Numbered from the stretch's first letter, positions 8,726 through 16,960 are shown. The stretch: DNA of 64,000 nucleotides from Paenibacillus nasutitermitis (GCF_014641075.1 NZ_BMHP01000004.1:1-64000); one strand, 5' to 3'. Translations and numbers: made by a program. Notes: generated by a model from the sequence alone, not told the origin.

Positions 8726-8755
8726 ATTAGATGGGGAGGGGGGCATTTAGGTTGC
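8726..8755 (-). promoter_or_regulatory. putative ECF-type autoregulatory promoter of the sigma/anti-sigma operon
   Basis: On the minus strand, GCAACC is followed after 16 bases by CATCTAAT. ECF sigma factors commonly use an AAC-containing -35 and a CGTC/TCTAA-like -10, and they often transcribe themselves. Placement about 30-60 bases upstream of the ATG at 8695 fits. This is motif resemblance only. Confidence 0.45.
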
Positions 8756-8802
8756 GGAGGAGTAAAATTATTTTGATGAACGGCCGGATGGGTAAGGCTT
8801 GT

Positions 8803-9627
8803 CTACACATAATCCTTTGGCAGCAGGCCGACCTTCTTTTTAAACATCTTAAGAAAGGCCGTATAATCGCGAAAGCCGGATTGGAAGCACGCTTCAGTAA
8901 CATTGCATCCTTCGGATAAATAGCGTTTGGCGGCTGCGATGCGTTTGGAGATGATGTATTCATGAATGGTACTGCCCGTGTAGGTTTTAAACAGCTTCAT
9001 GAGATAGAACTTATTGATGTAGAACTGCTTCGCCAGATGATCCAGCGACAAGTCTCCTGCGAGCTCAGCTTCAATATAATTCAGCACCGGCGACAGTTTT
9101 TCGTGCATAAAACGGTTGTCTTCGGCTGTATGGCCGCTGCTGAAAGCAGTATTGATGAACACAAGCAACTCCATAAGACAACTGAGCTTAAGGATCCCAT
9201 TGCCTTGCGCCTGGAGCCGGCAGAGCTCGGCATATTTGGCGAAGAGGGTGCGCAGATAAGTCAGATCCATTGCGCCAAGCGGCACCTTGTTGTTTTCGCC
9301 ATGGGGCCTGTTGTAGAAGCATTGTACGGGATCATAGGTGGCGGTTCGGAATGGGGACATTATCACAGGCATAAATTGCAGTGTGATCCGCTCATATACG
9401 GCATTGGACTGGAAAGCAGGCTTATGAATTTCATGCTCGTTGGTAATGATGAGATCCCCGTAAGCGACCGGATAGACCGATTTTTCCACGAAATATTGAA
9501 CGTCCCCCTGAATGAGCAAATAGATCTCGCAGCCGCGATGCAGATGAAAATCAATATTATGCACTTGTTTCTGGATATGGTCGAAATGAATATGCTCATC
9601 GATGGAAGTTAAATAAGTATCGAGCAT
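8803..9627 (-). CDS. AraC-family transcriptional regulator with cupin sensor domain
   Basis: 274 aa. The N-terminal cupin-like ligand-binding domain has FHLHRGCEIYLLIQGDVQYF. The C-terminal double helix-turn-helix starts near residue 170 with LSLDHLAKQFYINKFYLMKL and ends with GFRDYTAFLKMFKKKVG. AraC proteins of this form usually activate sugar-catabolic operons in response to a sugar (family knowledge). The ATG follows AAGGAGGAG. It is divergent from the Gfo/Idh-TIM barrel operon at 9772, the natural target. A 10-bp inverted repeat lies between them at 9696-9730. Confidence 0.9.
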   Translation of the reverse strand: MLDTYLTSIDEHIHFDHIQKQVHNIDFHLHRGCEIYLLIQGDVQYFVEKSVYPVAYGDLIITNEHEIHKPAFQSNAVYERITLQFMPVIMSPFRTATYDPVQCFYNRPHGENNKVPLGAMDLTYLRTLFAKYAELCRLQAQGNGILKLSCLMELLVFINTAFSSGHTAEDNRFMHEKLSPVLNYIEAELAGDLSLDHLAKQFYINKFYLMKLFKTYTGSTIHEYIISKRIAAAKRYLSEGCNVTEACFQSGFRDYTAFLKMFKKKVGLLPKDYV

Positions 9628-9695
9628 TTCTAGCTCCTCCTTCTTTGATTAAGCCAAGAAAAGCAAGATTTATAGCATAGAATGCAAGGAAATTG

Positions 9696-9730
9696 CTTTT
9701 TATCTATTCTACAATAAAACAGATAAAAAG
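9696..9730. promoter_or_regulatory. inverted repeat in the AraC/Gfo-Idh divergent promoter region
   Basis: CTTTTTATCT, 15 bases, AGATAAAAAG: perfect 10-bp arms midway between two divergent genes. A TACAAT-like -10 (9710-9715) lies in the spacer but no good -35 is visible, as expected for an activator-dependent promoter. It is a candidate site for the adjacent AraC regulator. Confidence 0.45.
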
Positions 9731-9771
9731 AAGAATATCCTTTATTTTTGAAAAGGGAGGGGTAATCCTTC

Positions 9772-10959
9772 ATGAGCATGACACCAAACAAGGTCAAAAT
9801 CGGGCTGGTTGGGCTCGGCGGCATCGGCGGGCATCACCTCCACTATTTGCAGGCAATGGACAGCATTGAGCTGGTCGGCGTCTGCGATGTGGACCGGGCA
9901 AAGGCGGATAAAGCCGCGGCTGACGCCGGATCGACGGCTTATTACGATTACAGGGAGCTTTTTGAACGGTCCGGCCTGGAAGCCGTCATTATTGCGGTTC
10001 CGCATTATGATCATACGCCTATATCCGAGGCAGCCTTCAGGCAGGGGCTGCATGTCATGACGGAGAAGCCGCTGGCTGTTCATATCAACGATGCGCAGAA
10101 AACAATTGATGCTTACGAGGAGGCGAAGCGGAGAAATCCGGCGCTCGTCTTCGGCATCATGTTTCAGGAGCGGACTCTTCCGTTCTACGCCCGAATCAAG
10201 CAGATCGTCAGCAGCGGCGAGCTTGGCCGTTTAACCCGCACAACATGGATTCATACAAAGTGGTTCCGTTCCCAAGCGTATTACGATGGCGGCGGCTGGC
10301 GTGCGACCTGGGCGGGCGAAGGCGGAGGAATCTTGACAAATCAATGTCCGCATACGCTGGATATGTATCAATGGCTGGTCGGCGTTCCTTCGGTCATCAG
10401 CGGGCATGCGCATATCGGCAAGTATCGCCATATTGAAGTGGAAGACGAAGTCACGGCTTATTTTGAACATGACAACGGCATGATTGGCCATCTTATTGTG
10501 ACGACTGCGGAGTCGCCGGGGACGAATCGGCTTGAGATTATAGGCGAGCTCGGGAAGCTGGTTTACGAGAATGAGAAGCTGATGCTTTATCGGAACCGCA
10601 AATCAATGCTGGAATACGGTCTTGAAACCAAAGAGCGTTTCGGAGGCGTTGAATATACAGAAGAGGAAATTCAGGTTAATACCGATGCGCCAAGCGGTCA
10701 TCATGTCGTAACCGGATTGTTCGTCAAAGCCGTTCAAAACGGCGGAGGCGAGCTCATTGCCCATGGTACGGAGGGAATCAAGGGGCTGACCATAGCCAAC
10801 GGGATCATGCTGTCCTCCTTTAACAAACAAACTATAGACGTGCCTTTCAGCGGAGATGAATTCGAAGCGAAGCTCAGAGAGCTGATTGCTTCATCCCGTT
10901 ACGTGAAGAAGGTCGTCCAGGCGGATGAAGGGGATATCGCAGCGTCTTTCCCCGGCTAG
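9772..10959 (+). CDS. Gfo/Idh/MocA-family NAD(P)-dependent sugar dehydrogenase
   Basis: 395 aa. The N-terminal Rossmann fold has IGLVGLGGIGGHHLHYL, and the family motif MTEKPLAVHI holds the catalytic Lys. The C-terminal alpha/beta substrate domain contains WAGEGGGILTNQCPHTLDMY, with the usual His and Asp in the pocket. Family members oxidise inositols, glucose-type sugars or their derivatives with NAD(P). The exact sugar cannot be read from sequence. It starts after GGGAGGGG and is followed 26 bases later by a TIM-barrel isomerase. The pair resembles inositol/sugar oxidoreductase-isomerase operons under the divergent AraC regulator. Confidence 0.92.
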   Translation: MSMTPNKVKIGLVGLGGIGGHHLHYLQAMDSIELVGVCDVDRAKADKAAADAGSTAYYDYRELFERSGLEAVIIAVPHYDHTPISEAAFRQGLHVMTEKPLAVHINDAQKTIDAYEEAKRRNPALVFGIMFQERTLPFYARIKQIVSSGELGRLTRTTWIHTKWFRSQAYYDGGGWRATWAGEGGGILTNQCPHTLDMYQWLVGVPSVISGHAHIGKYRHIEVEDEVTAYFEHDNGMIGHLIVTTAESPGTNRLEIIGELGKLVYENEKLMLYRNRKSMLEYGLETKERFGGVEYTEEEIQVNTDAPSGHHVVTGLFVKAVQNGGGELIAHGTEGIKGLTIANGIMLSSFNKQTIDVPFSGDEFEAKLRELIASSRYVKKVVQADEGDIAASFPG

Positions 10960-10985
10960 CTGGGAGAAATAGGAGGAATGGGGAC

Positions 10986-11813
10986 TTGCTGAATATGATG
11001 ACGCTTACCTGTTTTGCTGATGAGATATCGATGGATTTGTCTGAGCAGTTGGAGGTCATGGCCGGTCTGGGGCTGCGCCATATTGAACTGCGCAATATAT
11101 GGGGCAAGAATGTGCTGGCCTTAACCGATGAGGATAAAGCGCGGGCAAAGTCGATTCTGGATGAAAAAGGCTTTCGCATCTCATCCATCGGTTCGCCGAT
11201 CGGCAAATATAACATTACGGATCCTTTTGAGCCTCAGATAGAAGCCATGCATGCCGCTGTGTCCGCTGCACACTATTTTGGAGCCATATATATACGTATT
11301 TTCTCGTATTTCATACCAGAAGGGGAACATGCGGCATACCGGGAAGAAGTGATCTTCCGGATGAAGGCATTGACGCGTATTGCCGAACAAGGGAATGTTG
11401 TCCTCATTATTGAGAATGAGAGCGGCGTTTATGGGGATCTTCCTGAGCATTGCCTGACGATCCTCCAGGCATGCAACTCCACGCACGCCATGCTGGCCTT
11501 GGATCCCGGGAATTTCGTCAACAACGATATCAGGCCTGCCAGTGAAGCTTATCCTAAGCTGTCGGCATACGTCGACTATATTCATATCAAGGATGCTTCC
11601 CGCAACCCGCGAATGTTCGTGCCGGCTGGGGCGGGCGAAGGAGAGTTCCCGGCGCTTCTCGCGGCATTGAAGCAAGACGGCTTCCAAGGGTTCCTGTCGG
11701 TTGAGCCGCATTTGCATGCCTATCTCCCTGAGGCGACTGATTCGGAGCGGGTAATTGCGGCTGTGTATGCGTTGACTGCCCTGCTGGAAGAGGCTGGAAT
11801 CGCCTGGCAGTAG
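10986..11813 (+). CDS. sugar phosphate isomerase/epimerase (AP-endonuclease-2-like TIM barrel)
   Basis: 275-aa TIM-barrel protein of the xylose-isomerase-like superfamily. Metal-ligand regions are visible at LIIENESGVYGD, ALDPGNFVNN, YVDYIHIKDA and LSVEPHLH. Relatives isomerise or epimerise keto-sugars, or act in inositol catabolism (IolE/IolI). The TTG at 10986 is the preferred start because AGGAGG lies 9 bases upstream; an ATG three codons later is the alternative. It is the second gene of the Gfo/Idh operon and ends before a strong terminator at 11888. I infer that it acts on the product of the upstream dehydrogenase. Confidence 0.88.
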   Translation: MLNMMTLTCFADEISMDLSEQLEVMAGLGLRHIELRNIWGKNVLALTDEDKARAKSILDEKGFRISSIGSPIGKYNITDPFEPQIEAMHAAVSAAHYFGAIYIRIFSYFIPEGEHAAYREEVIFRMKALTRIAEQGNVVLIIENESGVYGDLPEHCLTILQACNSTHAMLALDPGNFVNNDIRPASEAYPKLSAYVDYIHIKDASRNPRMFVPAGAGEGEFPALLAALKQDGFQGFLSVEPHLHAYLPEATDSERVIAAVYALTALLEEAGIAWQ

Positions 11814-11887
11814 AAGGCTCTCTTAATCGTTATCCCCGTTAAATCTCGTGATGTATACTCACCCCCGCCAAGGGCGCTACACAAGAC

Positions 11888-11934
11888 ATGCCGGTCCAGA
11901 ACGCTATTTTGCGCTCTGGACCGGCATTTTTTTC
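11888..11934 (+). terminator. strong Rho-independent terminator
   Basis: ATGCCGGTCCAGA and TCTGGACCGGCAT form a perfect 13-bp stem, followed by TTTTTTT. It ends the Gfo/Idh-isomerase transcript, and its A/T context may also serve the convergent GntR gene. Confidence 0.9.
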
Positions 11935-12038
11935 TCTGTCTCGGAGGTGCTGGGAGCCATACATAAGGCTCCGCCCATGTATGTTTGCCGACCGCCGGCC
12001 ACTTAAGCCGGAAGGGAAACCAGCCGGCAGCCGGTCAA

Positions 12039-12749
12039 TCAAGCCCGGTTGGTTTTCTCGTACAGCACCCGTTCCACCTTTGCGATATGAGACTCCATCC
12101 GCTGCGCGGCGAGGGGTTCGTCCTGATTGGCAATCGCTTCATAAATGCCGGTATGCTCGCCAAGCAGCCGCTCGGCCGAACGAAGCTCGGCATAGAACCA
12201 CAAAGCCCGCGTGTCCTTCATGCTGTCATGCAGCTTCTCGGATAAGGAGCGGACCAGATCGGTCAACACCGGATTTTGCGCAGCTTCGGCGATCTGGAGA
12301 TGAAACCGGACATCTGCCTGCTCGCTTGCCTGCTCGTCTCCCAGCGAAGTCCCCATCTCTTCGAGCGTATCCCGCAGCCGTTGAAGATGATCCTCCGAGC
12401 GGTGTTTGGCGGCGAGCGCAGCGCAGCCGGATTCCAGCACCTTGCGCACCTCCAGAATATGGCGCAGCGATTCGGCCCGGGACATCCACTCGGCATTGTC
12501 CAGCGGCTGTGCCTGCTCGGGAGCGTCTGCCTTGACATAGGTGCCGCCGCCCTGGCGGATATCCAGCATGCCCATTGCCTTCAGCGCACTGAGCGCTTCG
12601 CGGATCGTCGAGCGGCCCACTCCGAACTGCGCCGCCAGATCAACGACGGAGGGGAGCTTGTCCCCGGGCTTCCAGCTGCCGGAAGCAATTTGCGTCTTCA
12701 AATCATTCATGACCCATTCACTGCTTTTAAGCGGTCTTGTATTTGTCAC
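12039..12749 (-). CDS. FadR/LldR-type GntR-family transcriptional regulator
   Basis: 236 aa. The N-terminal winged helix has WKPGDKLPSVVDLAAQFGVG and STIREALSALKAMGML. The C-terminal FCD domain is all-helical, with Asp and His residues spaced as metal/ligand contacts (DVRFHLQIAEAAQN, LLGEHTGIYEAI). FCD regulators usually respond to organic acids such as lactate or glycolate. The GTG at 12749 follows GAAGGATT. The gene is divergent from glcD-glcF and is most simply their repressor, like lldR or glcC (inference). Confidence 0.9.
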   Translation of the reverse strand: MTNTRPLKSSEWVMNDLKTQIASGSWKPGDKLPSVVDLAAQFGVGRSTIREALSALKAMGMLDIRQGGGTYVKADAPEQAQPLDNAEWMSRAESLRHILEVRKVLESGCAALAAKHRSEDHLQRLRDTLEEMGTSLGDEQASEQADVRFHLQIAEAAQNPVLTDLVRSLSEKLHDSMKDTRALWFYAELRSAERLLGEHTGIYEAIANQDEPLAAQRMESHIAKVERVLYEKTNRA

Positions 12750-12883
12750 GTGATAGCAATCCTTCCCGTAGCTTCTTGATAGAGGATATTTAAAGGGATG
12801 AAATGTAATCCTTTGGAATTTGAATATATAAATTATTGTACCCGTTTTTGAAAGGGTGTGATATACTTTTTCCTATAAAAGTC

Positions 12884-12898
12884 ATCAGATGACCTGAT
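12884..12898. promoter_or_regulatory. candidate GntR operator between the regulator and glcD
   Basis: ATCAG, 5 bases, CTGAT: a short dyad just downstream of a TATACT/TATAAA-rich stretch (12862-12880). FadR-type proteins bind short dyads of similar size. The arms are only 5 bp, so chance is possible. Confidence 0.35.
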
Positions 12899-12947
12899 CA
12901 ATCGAATTCATTATATCATAATCCTTTAGCATATGCTTCCGATATGA

Positions 12948-12992
12948 GTTTTCTTGTAGCAGAGGAGCATATTCAAGGGAATACAAGAAAAC
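12948..12992 (+). promoter_or_regulatory. leader hairpin directly upstream of the glcD ribosome site
   Basis: GTTTTCTTGTA and TACAAGAAAAC form a perfect 11-bp stem around a 23-base loop. It ends a few bases before TTAGGAGG. No T-run follows, so it is not a terminator. It might stabilise the message or affect ribosome access. Confidence 0.45.
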
Positions 12993-13012
12993 GCTTAGGA
13001 GGTTGTACGTAT

Positions 13013-14428
13013 ATGTTACCTGAAGCAGTGAAGAAAGAACTGCAGGCCATTATGGGCGATCAGTGGGTACGGGATGATCAGGAAGCGCTTGTCACCCATT
13101 CATACGATGGAACGCCGATGCTGCAATCGCTTCCGGATGGCGTCATTTATCCGGCCAGCACGGAGCAGGTTTCGCAAACGCTGAAGGTACTGGGCCGCCA
13201 CCGCATACCGGTGATCAGCCGCGGCTCGGGTTCCAATCTGTGCGGAGGTACGGTGCCTGTGAACGGCGGAGTCGTGATGGTCATGCACCGGATGAACAAG
13301 ATTCTGGAGGTCGATCTGCAGAATCTGACGGCGACGGTGCAGACGGGACTGAATACCAAGCAGTTCAGCACTCATATTGAGGGGCTCGGGCTGTTCTACC
13401 CGCCGGATCCCAGCAGCATGGCGATTTCCACAATCGGCGGCAATATTGCCGAGAATTCCGGAGGATTGCGCGGTCTCAAATACGGCACGACCAAGGACTA
13501 TGTGCTCGGACTGGAAGCGGTTCTGGCGAATGGCGAAATCATCCGCACCGGAGGCAAGCTGATGAAGGATGTCGCGGGCTACGATTTAACGAAGCTGCTT
13601 GTCGGCTCGGAGGGTACGCTTGCCGTCATTACCGAAGCGACGCTGAAGCTGATTCCGCCTCCGAAGTACAAGAAAACGATGCTGGCCATGTTCAAGGATA
13701 TTTATGGCGCGGCCCGCACCGTGTCCAGTATTATCGAGAACCGGATTATTCCGGCTACGCTGGAGTTTTTGGACCGTCCCACAATACGGGTCGTCGATGA
13801 TTTTGCCAAGCTGGGGCTGCCGCTCGATATGGAGGCGATTCTGTTGATCGAGCAGGATGGTGACGAGGAAACGGTTGAACGCGATATCCAGCGGATATCG
13901 GAGATCTGCAAAGCCGAGAATGCGGAACGTACGGAAATCGCGGCGAACGAGGAGCATGCACTCAAGCTGATGACAGCCAGAAGAAGCGCCTTTACGGCTC
14001 TTGCCCGGCTTCGCCCGACGACCATTCTCGAGGACGCAACCGTACCGCGCTCGAAGATTGCCGATATGGTGCTTGAAATTAACAAGATCGCTCTGAAGCA
14101 TAATGTGCAGATATGCACCTTCGGTCATGCCGGGGACGGAAACCTGCATCCTACCGCGACGACCGATGCACGCGATCAGGAAGAAGTCCACCGCGTGGAG
14201 GCGGCTTTCGAGGATATTTTCGAAGCGGCGATCCGCCTTGGCGGGACGATTACCGGGGAGCATGGGGTAGGGCTCGTCAAGGCGCCGTTCCTGGAGTGGA
14301 AGGTCGGTCCCGCAGGCATTAGCGTCATGCAGGGAATCAAGCAGGCTTTCGATCCGGAGGGCCTCTTGAATCCGGGCAAAATATTCGCCAAAGCGGCGCG
14401 GAAACGGGTGGTGATTGAGCATGGCTAA
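13013..14428 (+). CDS. glcD: FAD-linked 2-hydroxyacid oxidase/dehydrogenase, GlcD subunit
   Basis: 471 aa, the normal GlcD length. The PCMH-type FAD domain shows VISRGSGSNLCGGTVPVNGG, YPPDPSSMAISTIGGNIAEN and GGKLMKDVAGYDLTKLLVGS. The C-terminal oxidase domain has FGHAGDGNLHPT and ITGEHGVGLVKAP with conserved His residues. It oxidises glycolate or D-lactate at a membrane-linked complex with the iron-sulfur subunit GlcF. The ATG at 13013 follows TAGGAGG; an in-frame ATG at 12944 would place the leader hairpin inside the coding region. It overlaps glcF by 8 bases. No GlcE is present, as in the Bacillus ysfC-ysfD pair. The substrate (glycolate or D-lactate) is undecided. Confidence 0.9.
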   Translation: MLPEAVKKELQAIMGDQWVRDDQEALVTHSYDGTPMLQSLPDGVIYPASTEQVSQTLKVLGRHRIPVISRGSGSNLCGGTVPVNGGVVMVMHRMNKILEVDLQNLTATVQTGLNTKQFSTHIEGLGLFYPPDPSSMAISTIGGNIAENSGGLRGLKYGTTKDYVLGLEAVLANGEIIRTGGKLMKDVAGYDLTKLLVGSEGTLAVITEATLKLIPPPKYKKTMLAMFKDIYGAARTVSSIIENRIIPATLEFLDRPTIRVVDDFAKLGLPLDMEAILLIEQDGDEETVERDIQRISEICKAENAERTEIAANEEHALKLMTARRSAFTALARLRPTTILEDATVPRSKIADMVLEINKIALKHNVQICTFGHAGDGNLHPTATTDARDQEEVHRVEAAFEDIFEAAIRLGGTITGEHGVGLVKAPFLEWKVGPAGISVMQGIKQAFDPEGLLNPGKIFAKAARKRVVIEHG

Positions 14429-15773
14429 GCAGCTGCAGGAACCGGGAATGACCGTGTCGCTTGTCGATTCGCTGCAAAAGAAGCTGGATTACGATGAGCT
14501 GATGAACTGTATGCGCTGCGGCTTCTGCCTTCCCGCTTGTCCGACTTTCCGGGAAACGGGACTTGAAGCAGAATCCCCTCGGGGTCGGATTGCCTTGATG
14601 AAAGCCGTGGTCGACGGCGTTATGCAGCCGGATGATGCTTTCGAGACGCAGATGGATCATTGTTTGGGTTGCCGCGCGTGCGAGCCGGCGTGTCCGGCAG
14701 GCGTGAAATACGGACAGCTGATCGAGCAGACGCGGGATGCCGTGGAGGACCATACGGTCCGTCACCGCTGGTGGGTCAAATCCGCGCGTAAGCTGGCGTT
14801 CGAAGGATTGTTCCCGCATCCCAAACGGATGAGATTGCTGGGCGGCGCTCTGAAGATGTACCAGAAATCCGGTCTGCAGACGCTGACGCGCAGCACCGGG
14901 ATCATGAATATGTTCCCGGACCATATGAAGAACATGGAGAAGATCCTTCCGGAAACGTCGAGCGCCGGGGTCGTCAAGGAAATCGGCGTCCGCCATCCAG
15001 CCAAAGGCAAGCGGATCGCCACTGTCGGGCTTTTCCGCGGATGCATCATGGACATCATGTTTACGAAGACCAATGTCAACACCGTCAGGCTGCTGACGGA
15101 AGCCGGATTTGAAGTTATTATTCCGGATGAGCAAACCTGCTGCGGCGCGCTCCATGCCCACAGCGGGGAGGCCGATGGCGCGCAGAAGCTGGCCATGACC
15201 AATATCCGCGTGTTCCGTGAAGCGGGCGTGGAGTGGATTGTATCCAACGCCGGAGGCTGCGGGGCTCTGCTCTGCGAATACGACCATCTGCTGCATCATG
15301 ATCCGCAGTGGAAGGAGGATGCAGCGTGGTTCGCTTCCCATGCGGTGGATGTCAGCCGCCTGATCGTCGAGCACGGCAGGCTGCCGAAATTCGAGGTCAA
15401 AGCAAGTGAATCCGCCCGCATCACTTATCAGGATTCCTGCCACATGCGCAATGTCATGAAATCCTCCGATGCTCCGCGCAGGTTAATGCGCAGCGTCGAT
15501 GGTGCGCAATTTGTGGAAATGGTAGAGTCTGACCGCTGCTGCGGCTCTGCAGGCATATACAATTTGACGCAGCCGGACATGGCCAATCAAATTCTGGATC
15601 ATAAGATGGAGAACGCAAAGAATACAAGCGCGGGCTATATGATCACCAGCAATCCCGGCTGTCTTCTGCAGATGAAGCTGGGCATCAACAAGAGCGGCAT
15701 GGACAAGGATATGCAGGCTGTTCACCTGGTTGATTTTCTGTACGAGAATATGACGCCGGGCGAGAAAGGGTAA
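14421..15773 (+). CDS. glcF: glycolate/D-lactate oxidase iron-sulfur subunit GlcF
   Basis: 450 aa. Two 4Fe-4S motifs stand near the N terminus (CMRCGFCLPACP and CLGCRACEPACP). Two CCG domains follow (GCIMDI and CCGALHAHSGEADG, then CHMRNV and CCGSAG). These mark the electron-transfer subunit that passes electrons from GlcD to quinone. The ATG overlaps the end of glcD (ATGGCTAA), so translation is coupled; a TTG at 14415 is a less likely start. It is the last gene of the operon, and a terminator follows at 15921. Confidence 0.92.
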   Translation: MAKQLQEPGMTVSLVDSLQKKLDYDELMNCMRCGFCLPACPTFRETGLEAESPRGRIALMKAVVDGVMQPDDAFETQMDHCLGCRACEPACPAGVKYGQLIEQTRDAVEDHTVRHRWWVKSARKLAFEGLFPHPKRMRLLGGALKMYQKSGLQTLTRSTGIMNMFPDHMKNMEKILPETSSAGVVKEIGVRHPAKGKRIATVGLFRGCIMDIMFTKTNVNTVRLLTEAGFEVIIPDEQTCCGALHAHSGEADGAQKLAMTNIRVFREAGVEWIVSNAGGCGALLCEYDHLLHHDPQWKEDAAWFASHAVDVSRLIVEHGRLPKFEVKASESARITYQDSCHMRNVMKSSDAPRRLMRSVDGAQFVEMVESDRCCGSAGIYNLTQPDMANQILDHKMENAKNTSAGYMITSNPGCLLQMKLGINKSGMDKDMQAVHLVDFLYENMTPGEKG

Positions 15774-15920
15774 CTTTGCCGCAACATTGCGTAATGGCTA
15801 GGGTAACGGAATGGTCCGTCGGCGCTTAGCCGCGTGATGGTAACGAAATAGACCACATGTTTGTGGAAGGGCGATGCCTCCTTAAACCGGTCAGTATTTT
15901 ACGTTTCTGCTCAAACATAA

Positions 15921-15968
15921 AAGAACCTCCGATCCCATTGTCGTGCCGATGGTTGGAGGTTCTTTTTT
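15921..15968 (+). terminator. terminator after glcF
   Basis: AAGAACCTCC and GGAGGTTCTT form a perfect 10-bp stem followed by TTTTT. It lies about 150 bases past the glcF stop. Confidence 0.75.
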
Positions 15969-16013
15969 AGGGGGCAGGCAGCAAAGGAGCAGACGGGAAC
16001 AACTTCATGAGCT

Positions 16014-16080
16014 GCAAGAAGGAAAAACCTTCTTGGAGCGTGCAGAACGGTGTAGTGGGTGTACGCAAGAAGGAAAAACC
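16014..16080 (+). repeat. 16-bp direct repeat, 51-base period
   Basis: GCAAGAAGGAAAAACC occurs exactly at 16014-16029 and 16065-16080. A degenerate form (GCTGCAAGGAGGGTTG) appears near 16133. The first copy also forms a small hairpin (CAAGAAGG/CCTTCTTG). The purpose is unknown. Confidence 0.7.
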
Positions 16081-16142
16081 GGCTTGCAGGCAGTGAAAGA
16101 GCCAGAGGGGACGGTAATACGAGCTGCAAGGAGGGTTGAAAA

Positions 16143-16171
16143 ACGTGCCTCCTGCAAAATACAGGCACGTT
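16143..16171 (-). terminator. terminator of the minus-strand GntR gene
   Basis: On the minus strand AACGTGCCT and AGGCACGTT form a 9-bp stem followed by TTTTC, 20-50 bases past the stop codon at 16191. Confidence 0.75.
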
Positions 16172-16190
16172 ATTCAGGACGGACGTATAT

Positions 16191-16850
16191 CTACTTGGTG
16201 AAACAGAGCAGGTTATCGTCGCTTTCCAGATGCCGAAGAATCGCCTGCTGAATTTGATCGGGATCTTTGGTCCGGAAGGCGTCCAGCAGCACTTGGTGAT
16301 CGCTCTCCATATGATTCAAATCATAATACGGGAGGTTTTTGGAAAAATGCAGACGGATCTGATTGACAATGCTCTGCCAGGTGAGCATAACGGTACGTTC
16401 TGTAGCCATATCCAGGATATTCTGGTGAAAAAGCAGATCCAGATCCACAAGCCGGGTCTTCTCGCCCTGCTCCACGGCAGCGCGCATCTCGTTGATGATC
16501 CCCTCCTGCTTCGCAAAGAAAGCATCATCCATTTTATCCAGGTAGCGCCGCACCACGAAATATTCAATGTGGAAGCGGATGGGATTCAAAATATTTTGAA
16601 CCTCCTCGGCATCCAAATCGGCGACAACCGTTTCTTTATAAGGAAAAGAAATCAGAAGGCCTTCCCGCTCCAGCTGCCGGATCGCTTCGCGAATCGGGCC
16701 GCGGCTGACGCCCATTTGCTCGGCAATCTCCATCTCCTTGATTCTTGCTCTAGGCTGAAGGTGGCCGTTCAGGATCGCTTCCCGCAAATCATTGGTCACT
16801 TTCTCCCGTAAAGAGGTATTGGCTTGCTGTTTAAATGTGAATTCAGCCAT
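16191..16850 (-). CDS. FCD-domain GntR-family transcriptional regulator
   Basis: 219 aa. The winged helix covers residues 10-75 (LREAILNGHLQPRARIKEME, EQMGVSRGPIREAIRQLERE), with an FCD ligand domain behind it (FHIEYFVVRRYLDKMDDAFF, LDLLFHQNILDMATE). Regulators of this kind control sugar-acid operons (UxuR, DgoR type) and respond to a pathway intermediate. The ATG follows AAGGAG. It is divergent from the dehydratase operon at 17284. The intervening DNA carries three copies of an ATTGTNNACAAT-type site, one over the operon's -35 box, so repression of that operon is strongly suggested. Confidence 0.9.
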   Translation of the reverse strand: MAEFTFKQQANTSLREKVTNDLREAILNGHLQPRARIKEMEIAEQMGVSRGPIREAIRQLEREGLLISFPYKETVVADLDAEEVQNILNPIRFHIEYFVVRRYLDKMDDAFFAKQEGIINEMRAAVEQGEKTRLVDLDLLFHQNILDMATERTVMLTWQSIVNQIRLHFSKNLPYYDLNHMESDHQVLLDAFRTKDPDQIQQAILRHLESDDNLLCFTK

Positions 16851-16868
16851 GTCAGGAAATCTCCTTCT

Positions 16869-16880
16869 AGTGTAAACAAT
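16869..16880. promoter_or_regulatory. GntR operator-like site 1
   Basis: AGTGTAAACAAT, one mismatch from ATTGTAAACAAT (site 2). It sits 20 bases upstream of the regulator's own start codon, suitable for autoregulation. Confidence 0.55.
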
Positions 16881-16934
16881 TGTTTGAATACGTTAAGTAT
16901 ACTGCTAAAAGAGAAAAAAATCACGAGGTTGATA

Positions 16935-16946
16935 ATTGTAAACAAT
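16935..16946. promoter_or_regulatory. GntR operator-like site 2
   Basis: ATTGTAAACAAT, with perfect ATTGT/ACAAT arms and a 2-base centre (extended by one A/T pair on each side). It lies between the two divergent promoters. Confidence 0.6.
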
Positions 16947-16960
16947 TTTCATAATACAAA

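Larger units (their letters stand above)
15774..16190. other. intergenic region with terminators and short direct repeats
   Basis: About 415 bases with no credible gene. It holds a terminator for glcF, a 16-bp direct repeat at 16014 and 16065 with a degenerate third copy near 16133, and a terminator for the minus-strand GntR gene. An 85-codon minus-strand open frame here is low complexity and is shaped by the repeats. Confidence 0.6.

Noticed and set aside
14337..15443. 368-codon minus-strand frame opposite glcF
   Set aside because: Antisense to the Cys-rich motifs of GlcF, with no start context or domain.
15911..16168. 85-codon minus-strand frame between glcF and the GntR gene
   Set aside because: It is made of the 16-bp repeats and terminator stems, so the open frame is probably a by-product.
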